A DNA stretch of 64,000 nucleotides from GCA-003244245 sp050699875 (GTDB lineage: Bacteria > Actinomycetota > Actinomycetes > Mycobacteriales > Pseudonocardiaceae), in the NCBI GenBank assembly GCA_050699875.1, contig JBOHFX010000132.1:1-64000 (forward strand). The letters run 5' to 3'. The notes under the pieces were generated by a model. That model ran no database searches. It saw only the letters and a program-made list of their open reading frames with translations, and was not told where the DNA came from. Every line of letters starts with the position of its first letter. Position 1 is the first letter of the stretch. The position numbers and the translations under genes are program-made. This document shows, in pieces, positions 27,037 to 36,403 of this stretch.

Positions 27037-27429
27037 TCACGTCTTCGGACTTGGCCGCGGCGATCTCGGTGAGAGCATCGAGGCCCGGCTCACGGCCGGG
27101 AGCACCAGCCCGGTATGTGCCGTGGTGAACCCGGGGATCCGTACTTCGCCGACCGCGCCGGTCGCGTAGGCGGCCAGGGCGGACTGCACACGTTCAAGCT
27201 GGGCGAAGATCTCGTGCGCATGGCGCAGCAGCACTCTGGCGGCGCCGGTCAGCCCTGACCCGGCGGCCGGCCGGCTCCAGCAGCGGCACACCCGTCTCCC
27301 GGCTCAGCGCGGCCAGCTGCTGCGACACGGCAGACGGGGTGAGGTGCAGCGCTTGGGCGACCGCACCGACCGTGCCCGCTCGTCCAGCTCCCTCAGCACC
27401 CGCAGCTTACGAACGTCCAGGCCCACCAC
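27037..27429 (-). pseudogene. LysR-type regulator, frameshifted and truncated
   Basis: Three reading frames together give a LysR N terminus. From GTG at 27429 comes VGLDVRKLRVLRELDER; after a lost base GAVAQALHLTPSAVSQQLAAL, the helix-turn-helix; after an extra base LTGAARVLLRHAHEIFAQLERVQSALAAY, the linker helix. The effector domain breaks off after about 50 residues. At least two single-base indels are visible, near 27365 and 27255. No full-length regulator can be made. Its neighbour is the EamA exporter on the same strand. Confidence 0.8.
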
Positions 27430-27470
27430 GCAGCCAAGCTAACCATTCGCTCCAGCATCCGTAAGCGCAA

Positions 27471-28526
27471 TCAACTCGGCGAGTCAGGCACCGCCTCCAC
27501 GAGGCTGACCTTGCCGGTACCCGGCACGACGCGCGTCAATCGAAGCCCCGCCCGGCCGAACAACGCTCGGTACTCCGCCTCGGTGCGCTGGCGGCCACCG
27601 GCGGTCATGACCAGCATCTCCAGATCCACAAGTTTGGCCACCGACGGCGAGGCGCCCTCCGCAAGTACGAACTCAGCAAGCAACACGCAAGCAGTGTCGG
27701 CCATCGCGGCCCGACACCTACTCAGGATTTGTACCGCACGGTCGTCGTCCCAGTCGTGGATGACATTGCTGAGGAGGTAGGCATCGCCGCCCTCTGGTAC
27801 CGAGTCAAAAAAGTCCCCGCTCACTACCTTGCAGCGGTCGACAGCCTCGGCACCGGCAATCTCGTCGTCGGCACCGGCCACAACTGTCGGTAAGTCGAAT
27901 AGCACTCCCTGAACGGTCGGATTGGCGGCAAGGATCGCGGAGAGCAACCCACCACGCCCACCGCCAACGTCGACGACCGTGTTGAAACGGGCGAAGTCGT
28001 ATGCATTAACAATGCTGGCAGTCTCGCTTGTGGAGAACGAGGTCATCGCCGCATCAAAGATTTCCGCATCCTCGGGATGCTCCGCGAGGTAATCAAATAC
28101 CTCGGTACCGTGGACCCGGTCAAACGCTGACTCTCCGGTGCGGATGGTCTCATAGAGATCCGTCCACGCATAACGGTGAAATGGCATTCCCACCATTGTC
28201 GCCCAGCCGCGCAGCGAACCGGGGACGTCGCTGCGCAGCACCTCGCCCAGCGGGGTGAGGGCGAAGTGTCGATTTTTCAGCTCGTCGACAATTTTGACGT
28301 CGCCGAGCGCGCGCAGCAACCGATACAACGCCGAGCCGTCCGCACCTACCAACTCGGCAATCTGTTGCGCATCCCGCGGGCCCGCGGCCAGCACGTCTGC
28401 GACTCCGAGCCTGGCGAAAACACCGATCGCCTGCGAAACGAGGGCCCCCTGCGTCAGCTGAAGCACCGTGACCGCGGGTGGATCCGCTGATGAACCCGCC
28501 GGGACCGGTGTCTGGTCAAGTGCCAT
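27471..28526 (-). CDS. SAM-dependent O-methyltransferase (methyltransf_2 family)
   Basis: The 351-aa product has an N-terminal dimerisation winged helix (LTQGALVSQAIGVFARLGVADVL) and a C-terminal Rossmann domain. The SAM motif is VVDVGGGRGG and the catalytic-type His lies in NVIHDWDDD. Members methylate hydroxyl groups of small aromatic or polyketide products. The ATG at 28526 was chosen; the open frame goes on to 28580. It belongs to the same family as the enzyme at 39.7 kb but lies 8 kb outside the bisindole cluster, next to mobile-element relics. Whether it serves the cluster is open. Confidence 0.88.
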   Translation of the reverse strand: MALDQTPVPAGSSADPPAVTVLQLTQGALVSQAIGVFARLGVADVLAAGPRDAQQIAELVGADGSALYRLLRALGDVKIVDELKNRHFALTPLGEVLRSDVPGSLRGWATMVGMPFHRYAWTDLYETIRTGESAFDRVHGTEVFDYLAEHPEDAEIFDAAMTSFSTSETASIVNAYDFARFNTVVDVGGGRGGLLSAILAANPTVQGVLFDLPTVVAGADDEIAGAEAVDRCKVVSGDFFDSVPEGGDAYLLSNVIHDWDDDRAVQILSRCRAAMADTACVLLAEFVLAEGASPSVAKLVDLEMLVMTAGGRQRTEAEYRALFGRAGLRLTRVVPGTGKVSLVEAVPDSPS

Positions 28527-28745
28527 CGTGACCCCGCTTGCCCGATCTTCCCCTGGGTGACGCAACCACGGTAGCGGCACGTCCGGTCACCAGGAAGTGC
28601 CGACCAGGCCAACGATCCCTCGGCGGCCGCATCAACTCTCCTATTGGCCGTCCCCTCTGAGGGTTCTGGTTGACCGCTGGACGCCTTCCGTTCTTCTGCG
28701 GAACGCAGGGTCCCTGCCAAATCCTTGCGCGCGGGAGGAGCGGTC

Positions 28746-29081
28746 GTGGTCACTCGTCGACCTAGCAGCTACCAGCGATACGCCTGGCGTGTGCAGGACA
28801 TCCTCGTCGGATGCGGCCTTAGCCAGTCCGGCTCCAGCCTCGTCGGTGGCACGAACTACTACCTACCGAAGGTGACCCAGGTGTTCCCCGGGCCCCCGCC
28901 CGGGCCCCCGAGGGCGCTGAACGTCCAGATCATGCCAGGCCAGAGTCCTGACGATTACGCCCGGCACGCCCGAACGATCGCTTACAACCTCGACCTGGCC
29001 GCAGTCCGAGTGACCGGACTCGGGCCCTACCTGATACAGCTGGAGCTGGTGCCGAGGCCTGCTACACCGCCCGCCCCGTAG
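28746..29081 (+). pseudogene. N-terminal piece of an FtsK/TraSA-like conjugation protein
   Basis: The 111-aa frame starts with GTG after GGGAGGA. It contains RRPSSYQRYAWRVQDILVGC, then PKVTQVFPGPP and a segment like MPGQSPDDYARHARTIAYNL, ending LGPYLIQLELVPRP. I recognise this from the N-terminal part of FtsK/SpoIIIE-type DNA translocases of actinobacterial integrative conjugative elements. The ATPase part is missing: a stop follows at 29081 and no continuation is visible. It is either a relic or a stand-alone short relative. This is family recognition from memory and should be tested. Confidence 0.5.
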
Positions 29082-29516
29082 CCGCGCCCGTTCGCGGCTC
29101 GGCACCGGCTGCCCGTCATGACGGTCCAGCCGGCCACGTCAACGAGGTCCACCAGGTCGCGGCACTCGGGCCACTCCGACCCGCTACGGCCTTGCGTCAG
29201 ACGCTCAGCTGTCCGGGTTGAGTACCCCAGACAAATGACGCGATCAGGGCCATTCTGAGCCAAGCTGTGACGAGGCGGTGGGGCATGTGGATCCAATGTC
29301 CATAGTTCTTGCGCCTGCAATTGCAACAAATATTGACCCAAGCGGAGACACGTGCTAGATTTTCACTCTTCGACGGCTTGAACTGACATGTCCAGGCGCA
29401 GCATAAAGCGAAAGTTCATGGGTTGGTGATTTCCCACTGGCGGTGTCGGCACTGACAGTGGTGCACTTCCGGCCGTACGGTGATGTGGCTGACAATAGGC
29501 GAACGCGAGGACGCTG
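29082..29516. other. Intergenic region, no gene seen
   Basis: About 435 bases show no supported coding frame on either strand. Composition is less GC-rich than the flanking core genes. A few short ORFs are present but lack codon bias and family resemblance. It follows the FtsK-like relic and is probably decayed mobile DNA. Confidence 0.5.
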
Positions 29517-29894
29517 ATGGACTATGCGGGCAGCCGAGCACCATTCGTGATGTGGTTCACCGGTGGCTCCGAGAATATGGATCATGCCATTACCGACGAC
29601 AACATGGCAGCCGGGATATCGATAGGAACCGGTCGATACTCGGCTCTTTGTGGGGCAATGGTGTGTGTCTCTTCCATGATATGTCCACCGGGCCGGCGTT
29701 GCGCTTCATGCGAGGACGCCGTACTGCGCGTCGAAGACGACTCGTCGTCTCCCGTTACGAGTTTTGTCATCCGGGTACGCGCCCGTGGTAAGCACCGCGA
29801 CAATTACCCGGACGCCCCAACCGTGACCGAGCGCTGGTTCGGCCGCCGAAAGCGACTCAGCAGGCTCACATCGCGCGGTAGTCCCGAGGGCTGA
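29517..29894 (+). CDS. Conserved small Cys-containing protein of unknown function
   Basis: The 125-aa frame begins MDYAGSRAPFVMWFTGG after GAGGAC. It has HAITDDNMAAGISIGTGRYSALCGA and then CPPGRRCASC, a pattern I know from short proteins of Pseudonocardiaceae, often near mobile elements, where Cys residues may bind metal. The function is unknown. Its last 29 bases overlap the end of the convergent DNA glycosylase gene. Confidence 0.55.
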   Translation: MDYAGSRAPFVMWFTGGSENMDHAITDDNMAAGISIGTGRYSALCGAMVCVSSMICPPGRRCASCEDAVLRVEDDSSSPVTSFVIRVRARGKHRDNYPDAPTVTERWFGRRKRLSRLTSRGSPEG

Positions 29895-30804
29895 ATCGGG
29901 GGCCGAAGCGGGGACGCCGGAATCCGGAGGCCTCCACGTAACGCACGGCTCGCTGCCGCTGGGGTGCGTAGGGCGCAAGGACCTTGAGCATGCCTGCATC
30001 GTCCAGTGGTTTACCCACCAGCGCATAACCGACGACCGACGGGATGTGAAAGTCGCCGACGCTCACCGCGTCGGCATCCGCCCAGGACCGCTGGGCAACC
30101 TCGGCGGCCGTCCATATCCCGATCCCGGGGACCTTGCGCAGCAGGTCCCGGCCGGCCTTTCCGGCCAACGCCACCGCGCCCTCCAGCCGGTGTGCCACCG
30201 CGGCCGACGCGAGTAGGGCTCGACGCCGCGAGCGGTCCACGCCGGCACGGTGCCACTCCCAGTCCGGGATCGCCCGCACTGCCGCCGGGCTGGGAGGCAC
30301 CCTCAGCTCAACGGGGCCCGGCGCCCGTTCGCCGTAACGCCAGCACAGCTCGCGCCAGGAGCGCCGAGCTTCGACTCCGGTGACCTTTTGCTCCAATATC
30401 GCAGGTACCAGCACATCCCACACCCGGCGAGTTGCGCCCAGCCGCAGTCCCGGTAGCCGGCGACGTACCTGGGTGATCAGCGGGTGGTGCGACACAAAGG
30501 CACTGTCGTCGTCATCGGCGCCGAGCAGCGCGGGCAGCCCGTCCAGTACCCAGGCCGCACCCGGTCCCCATCCGATGGCGTGCACCGTGCCGCCGTTGTC
30601 GCGGCGCAGCGCCAGGGTTGCCGCGCCGGTCGGGGTGGTGCCCGCGCGCCACACGGTGCCGTCGGCATCGACTCGCATCGTCGGGTCACCCCGGCCGCGG
30701 CGCAGCGGAGCCAGCACCGCTCGGAGATCCAGCGGGTGCTGCGGCTTCCACGACCGGCAGGTCTCAGAGCCGATGCTTCGACCCTGCGAGCAGGTCTCAG
30801 ACAT
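29866..30804 (-). CDS. DNA-3-methyladenine glycosylase-like HhH-GPD protein
   Basis: The 312-aa product carries a helix–hairpin–helix with the Gly-Pro-Asp-type signature LRKVPGIGIWTAAEVAQRSW followed by the catalytic Asp in AVSVGDFHIP. These enzymes excise alkylated bases. The N-terminal part (RVDADGTVWRAGTTPTGAATLALRR) resembles AlkA relatives of actinobacteria. The start at 30804 overlaps the stop of the guanylyltransferase gene. Its unusual Ser/Cys-rich first residues (SETCSQGRSIGSETC) include a short repeat, so the true start may be later. Confidence 0.88.
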   Translation of the reverse strand: MSETCSQGRSIGSETCRSWKPQHPLDLRAVLAPLRRGRGDPTMRVDADGTVWRAGTTPTGAATLALRRDNGGTVHAIGWGPGAAWVLDGLPALLGADDDDSAFVSHHPLITQVRRRLPGLRLGATRRVWDVLVPAILEQKVTGVEARRSWRELCWRYGERAPGPVELRVPPSPAAVRAIPDWEWHRAGVDRSRRRALLASAAVAHRLEGAVALAGKAGRDLLRKVPGIGIWTAAEVAQRSWADADAVSVGDFHIPSVVGYALVGKPLDDAGMLKVLAPYAPQRQRAVRYVEASGFRRPRFGPRFSPRDYRAM

Positions 30805-31894
30805 CGGCGCAGCAGTGCACGGCACCATCTGGTAGCACGACGTCCGGCCAGACCCGCGTGCCGTCTCGCAGCTCGCAGCTCGCCCCCACCACGGCGCGGT
30901 CGCCCATCACTGCCTCGTGCAGCACGGCGCGGGCGCCCACCTGGGCCCCAACGCCCAGGACGCTGCGCTGGACATGCGCACCGGGACCGACCTGAGAACG
31001 GTCCATCAGCACGGAGCCGAGCACCTGCGCTCCACGCTGGACCACGCAGCCTGCACCCACCACGGAACCACCCTCGACTCGTGCGCCGGCATGCACGATG
31101 GCGCCGGGCAGCAACAGAGCCTCCCCCACCGGTCCGGGCAACGCAGGCGAAGGCGCAAACCCGCGCACCAGATCGGCGGAACCCTGCACGTAGGCGGCCG
31201 GAGTGCCGAGATCGAGCCAATAGGAGTCGTCCACGTGAGCCTGCACGCGAACGCCGGCCGCAAGCAACCCGGGGAAGGTCTCGCGTTCCACCGACACCGG
31301 ACGCCCCGCCGGGATCGCCTCGATCACCTCGCGGCGAAACACGTAGCAGCCGGCGTTGACCAGGTCGGTCGGGGGTTCGTCGGTCTTCTCGAGGAATCCG
31401 AGCACCTGGCCATCCGAGCTGATCGGCACGCAACCGAAAGCACGAGGATCGGGCACCCGCACCAGGTGCAATGTCACGTCCGCCGCCGTGCTGCGGTGGG
31501 TGCGCACCACTTCGGCCGGGTTCAGACCGGACAGCACATCGCCGTTGAACACCAGCACATCGGGTTCGGTGAGCGCGGACGCGACGTTGCGGATCCCGCC
31601 CCCGGTGCCCAGCGGCTCCTGCTCGACGACGTAGTCCAGCTTCAGGCCGACGGCGCAACCGTCACCGAAGTGGTTCGCGAACACCTCGGCGCGATAGGAG
31701 GTGCCCAGCACCACGTGCCGCACGCCGGCGGCGCGGATCCGGCCCAGCAGGTGAGTCAGCAACGGCACGCCCGCGGTCGGCAGCATCGGTTTGGGCGCGG
31801 CCAACGTGAGCGGCCGCATCCGGGTACCCAGGCCGCCGACCAGCACCACGGCCTCGACACCCGGCAACGGCTCGACGGCGGGACCAGCCACCAT
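30797..31894 (-). CDS. Mannose-1-phosphate guanylyltransferase-type NDP-sugar pyrophosphorylase
   Basis: The enzyme transfers a nucleotide to a sugar-1-phosphate, most likely GTP and mannose-1-phosphate. The 365-aa product has the nucleotidyltransferase signature LVGGLGTRMRPLTLAAPKPM, the acidic metal site in FNGDVLSG, and a C-terminal hexapeptide-repeat beta-helix (GAIVHAGARVEGGSVVGAG). The ATG at 31894 comes two bases after the stop of the wbbL-like gene. Gene context (WbbL-like neighbour, manA and manB upstream) matches the mycobacterial GDP-mannose locus. Confidence 0.88.
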   Translation of the reverse strand: MVAGPAVEPLPGVEAVVLVGGLGTRMRPLTLAAPKPMLPTAGVPLLTHLLGRIRAAGVRHVVLGTSYRAEVFANHFGDGCAVGLKLDYVVEQEPLGTGGGIRNVASALTEPDVLVFNGDVLSGLNPAEVVRTHRSTAADVTLHLVRVPDPRAFGCVPISSDGQVLGFLEKTDEPPTDLVNAGCYVFRREVIEAIPAGRPVSVERETFPGLLAAGVRVQAHVDDSYWLDLGTPAAYVQGSADLVRGFAPSPALPGPVGEALLLPGAIVHAGARVEGGSVVGAGCVVQRGAQVLGSVLMDRSQVGPGAHVQRSVLGVGAQVGARAVLHEAVMGDRAVVGASCELRDGTRVWPDVVLPDGAVHCCADV

Positions 31895-31895
31895 G

Positions 31896-32789
31896 TCAGG
31901 CTCGCCGGGCTTGACGACGCATGAACTGCGACCGGCCGGCCAGCCCGGCCCGTAGCGCCAACCGCAGCGGTGCGGACAGCGGGCCGGGGTGCCGGTCAGC
32001 GAGGTACCGGTAGGTGCTGCGGTGATGTTCGGCGAGCATCTGATCAGAGACTCGGCTGGTGGCGTGCCCGCCAAGGTGGGTGACTTCCGCGGTAGGCACG
32101 TAGACGTTGAGCCAACCGGCGCGACCCAACCGGTCGCCGAGGTCGACGTCCTCGAAGTACATGAAATAGCGGGAGTCGAACCCGCCGACGGATTCGAATG
32201 CTGCCCGGCGGAACAACACGCACGACCCGGACAGCCACTCCGCAGTCCGCTCACCCGGTACGGTGTCGGACTGACGGTATGCCCTGGTCCATGGGTTGTC
32301 CGGCCAGATCGGGCCGAGCACGGCGTGCCCGATGCCACGACCCAACGCGGGCAGCAGCCGAGCCGACGGGTACACCGTCCCATCCGGTTGCCGGATCAAC
32401 GGGCCCAGCGCGGCCGCTCTGGGCCAGCGCCCAGCGGCGGCGAGGAGCTCGTCGAGGCTGCCCGGGTGCCACTCGATGTCCGGGTTGGCCACCACCACCC
32501 AGCCCACTTCGGGTCCGCACTCGACGACTCCACGGTTGGCTGCAGTGCCGTATCCGACGTTCTCTCCGATGCGCAGCAGCTGCACACCGTCGCGGCGCAG
32601 CGCGCGCTCCGGAGCTCCGTCGGTGGACCCGTTGTCGGCTAGCAGCACACGCAGCGGGCGGTTGGTGGCCTTGACGGTCGAATCGAGGAACGTCTCCAGC
32701 GTCTCGCCGGGCGAGTACGTCACCGCGATTATTGCCAGTTCATCGCCATAGGAGTGGTCTGACTGGCCGTCGACGTAGCGGGGGTGCAC
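31896..32789 (-). CDS. wbbL: Family 2 glycosyltransferase, WbbL-like rhamnosyltransferase
   Basis: WbbL transfers rhamnose onto decaprenyl-diphospho-GlcNAc to build the arabinogalactan linker. The 297-aa protein has the GT2 fold: ELAIIAVTYSPGETLETFL, LLADNGSTDG, the metal motif VANPDIEW and the aspartate-rich YFMYFEDVDLGDRL. It is followed immediately by the guanylyltransferase gene, as wbbL1 is in mycobacteria. The symbol is given by family and context; acceptor specificity is not proven. Confidence 0.82.
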   Translation of the reverse strand: MHPRYVDGQSDHSYGDELAIIAVTYSPGETLETFLDSTVKATNRPLRVLLADNGSTDGAPERALRRDGVQLLRIGENVGYGTAANRGVVECGPEVGWVVVANPDIEWHPGSLDELLAAAGRWPRAAALGPLIRQPDGTVYPSARLLPALGRGIGHAVLGPIWPDNPWTRAYRQSDTVPGERTAEWLSGSCVLFRRAAFESVGGFDSRYFMYFEDVDLGDRLGRAGWLNVYVPTAEVTHLGGHATSRVSDQMLAEHHRSTYRYLADRHPGPLSAPLRLALRAGLAGRSQFMRRQARRA

Positions 32790-32825
32790 GGCGCTCGATT
32801 CTGCACCCCGACGGGGTCGGCCGGG

Positions 32826-33980
32826 CTAGCGGGACCGGCGGTGCGCAAACATGGCCTGGCTGTATGCCTCCCGGTGCAGCGCCGCGCTGGCCTCCCAGGA
32901 GAACTCCTTGGCGCGCCGCTGAGCCGCGGTGGACAGCTCGGCCCGGCGGGCTGGGTCGTTGAGCAGTTCGACGATCCCAGCAGCGATGTCCTTGGCGTCG
33001 ATGCCGCAGTAGGCCACCGCGTCCCCACCCACCTCCGGCAACGCGAGCCGTCGGGTGGTGAGCACCGCGGCCCCGGCTGCCATCGCCTCCAGCACCGGCA
33101 GACCGAAGCCCTCCCCCAGCGATGGATAAGCAACCACATCCGCGCCGCCGAGGAACCCGGACAGCTGTTCCAGCGGGAGGTAACCGGCTCGGATCACCCG
33201 GATCCGGTGCGGCACCGCCTGCAATTCGCGCTCCACGTCGCTGTCCCAGCCCGGCTGCCCGGCCAACACCAGTATGGGCGGGCAAGGATGGCCCGCGAGG
33301 AGCTGACTGGCTAGTGCGAACCCACGGATGAGCGCCGGTACGTTCTTGCGCGGCTCGAGGGCGCCGAGGAAAGCCACATAGGGGTTGTCTCCCAACCGCA
33401 GCCGGCGCCGGACCGCGGCCACCTCTTCCGGCGCCGGTGGATGGAAGCGGGCGCTGTCCACTCCGTGGTGCACCACGTGCAGGCTGTCGACCTCAGCGCC
33501 GGTGATGCGCCCGAGCTCTCGAGCCGTCGCCGCGCTGGGCACGACGCACAGCTGCGCCCTACGCAGCGAGGCTCGCGTCCAGGCCCGGAAGAAACGGGCC
33601 TTGACCGGCGAGTGCACTCCCGGGTTGGTGAAGAACGTGGCGTCGTGCAACGTGACCACGGTGGGCAACTGGTTGGCCAGCGGCATTGTGTAGTGCGGGC
33701 AGTGCACCACGTGCACCCTCGCCCGCCGGGCCAGCCAGGGCAGTGTGGTCTGCTCCCAGGTCAGTCGAGCGGTTCGGGCGACGAGCCGCTCGACGGCGGG
33801 CAGGACGTCGGCGTGCGGAGCCAGTGCGGCGTAGAGCTCGGCGTCCCGCGGCTGGCACACCACCATCAAGGTGGCACCGTCGGAGTCCAGCGCCGCGACC
33901 AGGCTGTCCACGTAGCGGCCGACGCCGCCACGGTCGGCCGGCACCGCCGTGGCGTCGATGAGCACTCGCGGCTCGAACAC
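32826..33980 (-). CDS. Family 4 glycosyltransferase, mannosyltransferase-like
   Basis: The 384-aa GT-B protein starts MFEPRVLIDATAVPADRGGVGRY. Typical GT4 segments are FLGALEPRKNVPALIRGF and the C-terminal nucleotide-sugar signature PSLGEGFGLPVLEAMAAGAAV. These enzymes use GDP-mannose or UDP-sugars to build envelope glycans. It runs in tandem with another GT4 gene at 33990, and downstream of it lie wbbL and the guanylyltransferase, so all probably serve envelope polysaccharide. Confidence 0.88.
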   Translation of the reverse strand: MFEPRVLIDATAVPADRGGVGRYVDSLVAALDSDGATLMVVCQPRDAELYAALAPHADVLPAVERLVARTARLTWEQTTLPWLARRARVHVVHCPHYTMPLANQLPTVVTLHDATFFTNPGVHSPVKARFFRAWTRASLRRAQLCVVPSAATARELGRITGAEVDSLHVVHHGVDSARFHPPAPEEVAAVRRRLRLGDNPYVAFLGALEPRKNVPALIRGFALASQLLAGHPCPPILVLAGQPGWDSDVERELQAVPHRIRVIRAGYLPLEQLSGFLGGADVVAYPSLGEGFGLPVLEAMAAGAAVLTTRRLALPEVGGDAVAYCGIDAKDIAAGIVELLNDPARRAELSTAAQRRAKEFSWEASAALHREAYSQAMFAHRRSR

Positions 33981-33989
33981 GCCGGGAGC

Positions 33990-35123
33990 CTACGAGATGA
34001 CGCAGCGTGTTCGCCGGGACCGTAGCTCAACGTGTACCGACCACACCCGGCGGGCGGTGGCCTCCCAGCTGAACTGCGCCGCCCGGCGCCGCCCGGCTGC
34101 GATCATGCCCTGTGCCTGACCGGAGTCGGACACCACCGCCCGCAGGGCCATCGCCAGTGCGCCGGCGTCGTTGCGCTTGACCGTCACCCCGGCGCCGCCG
34201 GCCACCTCGACCAGCGCTGGAGCATCGGAATGCACCACCGGCACCCCGGCAGCCATCGCCTCCAGCACCGGCAGGCCGAAGCCCTCCGCCAGGCTGGGTG
34301 CCGCGAGCACCGCCGCGTTGTGCAGCACCACGGCCAGCTCCGGGTCGGTGATCCGGCCCAGGATGTGCAGCCGTGCCGGGTCCAGCGCGAACTGTCTGGC
34401 CAGTGCGGCCGGGTCGAGCCGCCCCCAACCCGGTTGACCGGCCAGCACCAGCGGCAGATCCGGAGCATCCGGCGCGGCCAGCGCGGCGAGCAGGGTGTCG
34501 ATACCCTTGCGCGGTTCGAGAGTGCCGACCGCCAAGACGTAACGCGGCGGCAGGCGCAACCGGGTGGCGATCGCGCGCGCCTCGTCCGGCAGACGCGTCA
34601 CAGCGGCGGTGACTCCTTCCCCGACCACGTGCATCGGGGCCTGGCAGGGCACGTGCCGCGACAGGTCCTGCGCGACTGCCGCGGTGGGCACCACGAGGGC
34701 ATCCGCCCGTCTGGCCGCCCGCTCGATCATCCGACGGTGCCAGCCGATGCCACGCCGGGTCAGCCCGTCGGGATGGGTCCATGCCACCGTGTCATGCACG
34801 GTGACCACCAGCTCGCACCCGCGGCGGGGTCCCGGCGGAGCCAGCGGTGTCGGGGCATGCACGGTGTCACCGCCTGGCCACAGTGGTACGCCGGCGTCCC
34901 AGGCGGCGACGAGCGCCCGGCGGGGCAGCGGCAGCACCCGCGGCCCCTCCACGCCAGGGATCACCGCCGGAACGGCATCGGCGTGCCGGGCCACCGCACT
35001 GCCCACTGTCCAACCGGTCGGCGCGGTCGCCGCCAGCGCCACAGCCAGCTCTCGGGAGTATCGCCCGGTGCCGCCAGGTACCGGCGCGAGCAGTTGCTCC
35101 AGGAGCACCACCAGCTTGGGCAC
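33990..35123 (-). CDS. Family 4 glycosyltransferase
   Basis: The 377-aa product from GTG at 35123 begins VPKLVVLLEQLLAPVPGGTGRYSRELA. It has the GT4 features GTLEPRKGIDTLLAAL and PSLAEGFGLPVLEAMAAGVPVV. I prefer this start because it leaves a gap before the divergent GT2 gene. The frame also offers an ATG at 35204 that would overlap that gene by 47 bases. It lies 10 bases upstream of the next GT4 gene and is likely co-transcribed with it. Confidence 0.85.
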   Translation of the reverse strand: MPKLVVLLEQLLAPVPGGTGRYSRELAVALAATAPTGWTVGSAVARHADAVPAVIPGVEGPRVLPLPRRALVAAWDAGVPLWPGGDTVHAPTPLAPPGPRRGCELVVTVHDTVAWTHPDGLTRRGIGWHRRMIERAARRADALVVPTAAVAQDLSRHVPCQAPMHVVGEGVTAAVTRLPDEARAIATRLRLPPRYVLAVGTLEPRKGIDTLLAALAAPDAPDLPLVLAGQPGWGRLDPAALARQFALDPARLHILGRITDPELAVVLHNAAVLAAPSLAEGFGLPVLEAMAAGVPVVHSDAPALVEVAGGAGVTVKRNDAGALAMALRAVVSDSGQAQGMIAAGRRRAAQFSWEATARRVWSVHVELRSRRTRCVIS

Positions 35124-35157
35124 GCCGGGGAGTGTGGCACGGGTACCGTCACGCCCC

Positions 35158-36087
35158 GTGTCAGCGCTGTCGGCAGGAGCACGAACCACAGTGGTCGTGG
35201 TCACCTGGCGCGGTCAGGGTCTGATCGGGCGCTGTCTGGACGCACTGGCCGCGCAGACCTGTCCACACCAGGTGCTGGTGGTCGACAACGCCTCAACTGA
35301 CCGGACCACTGAGGAGATCGCCGCACGACCGGTGCGGCCTGCTGTTCTCAGGACGGACCGCAACATCGGCTACGCGGGAGCCCTGGCAGCTGCGTTGCCG
35401 CAGGTCAGGACGCCGTTCATGGCTTGGCTCAACGATGACGCGCAGCCGGAGCCGGGGTGGCTCGCGGCGCTGGAACAGGCCCTGGAGGACGATCGGACTG
35501 CCGCCGCCGCGGCCTCGGTGCTGCACGCCGCGGACGGCACCGTGACCTCGACCGGCGTGGCGCTCACCCGCCTCGGGTACGGCCAAGACACCACCAGCGC
35601 ACTGCCGTTCGGTTTCTGCGGCGGGGCGGCGCTGCTGCGCACCGACGTACTGCGCGCCGCCGGAGGTATCCCGGGCACGTTGTTTTGCTACTACGAGGAC
35701 ACCGACACCTCGTGGCGGCTTCGGTTGGCGGGCTACCGGGTGCTTGCTGTGCCGAACGCCCGGGTTCGGCACGTCGGCGGAGCCTCGGCGCAGCACGGCA
35801 CGCCGGCTTTCCACCGCTGGAATGAGCGCAACCGGCTGCTGATGCTGCTGCGCTGCGCACCTGGCAGCGTCGCCACGGCGGAGCTGGCCCGCTTCGCCGT
35901 GCTGACCCTGCTACTGCCGTTTCGGCACGGGCACGCCGGGACGCCCAACTTCAGGATTGGACTACGGCTATGGGCACTCGCGGAGGTGGCGGTCCGGCTG
36001 CCGGCGACACTGGTCGAGCGGTACAGGATCGGCCAGCGCGCCACCGTGACCCGATTAGTGGTGTGGTCCACCTGGACCACAGGATGA
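35158..36087 (+). CDS. Family 2 glycosyltransferase
   Basis: The 309-aa product from GTG at 35158 has VSALSAGARTTVVVVTWRG, then LLVVDNASTDRT-type motif (here VLVVDNASTDRT), NIGYAGALAAALP, the metal motif LNDDAQPEP and FCYYEDTDTSWRLRLAG. It belongs to the same GT2 group as WbbL. The divergent GT4 gene starts only about 35 bases away, so the two share a promoter region. Two hairpins follow the stop. Confidence 0.87.
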   Translation: MSALSAGARTTVVVVTWRGQGLIGRCLDALAAQTCPHQVLVVDNASTDRTTEEIAARPVRPAVLRTDRNIGYAGALAAALPQVRTPFMAWLNDDAQPEPGWLAALEQALEDDRTAAAAASVLHAADGTVTSTGVALTRLGYGQDTTSALPFGFCGGAALLRTDVLRAAGGIPGTLFCYYEDTDTSWRLRLAGYRVLAVPNARVRHVGGASAQHGTPAFHRWNERNRLLMLLRCAPGSVATAELARFAVLTLLLPFRHGHAGTPNFRIGLRLWALAEVAVRLPATLVERYRIGQRATVTRLVVWSTWTTG

Positions 36088-36130
36088 CCCGATCGCCGGG
36101 TGCATTCGTCAACCCGCGCCTCCGCTCCCC

Positions 36131-36195
36131 AACCGCCATTCGGCTCCGAATGGCGGTTGGGCGGCGCTCGAAACGGCTATTCGGCTCCGAATGGC
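36131..36195. terminator. Two CCATTCGG-type hairpins after the GT2 gene
   Basis: At 36131–36158 a perfect inverted repeat has 13-bp arms (AACCGCCATTCGG and its complement) and a 2-base loop. At 36176–36195 a 9-bp version of the same core follows with one G·U pair. They sit 44–110 bases past the GT2 stop, so they fit terminators. The same CCATTCGG core is used behind manA at 11.7 kb. Confidence 0.55.
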
Positions 36196-36403
36196 GCCGA
36201 TCAGCGAGGGGTTCTAGGAGTCGAGACTGTTCTCAGCTGAGGTGGGATGCCGCTGGTAGCCCACAGTTGCTTGCAGCGTGGCAGCGTGCCTGGCCAGCCA
36301 TTTCGGCGATATGTGGCGCCATCATTCATGATTCCCTCCCTCGCGTTGCGCAGTATGTCGGTCGAATCGCTAATCCCGCTGGAGGGTGCGCCGAAGCGTT
36401 CTG

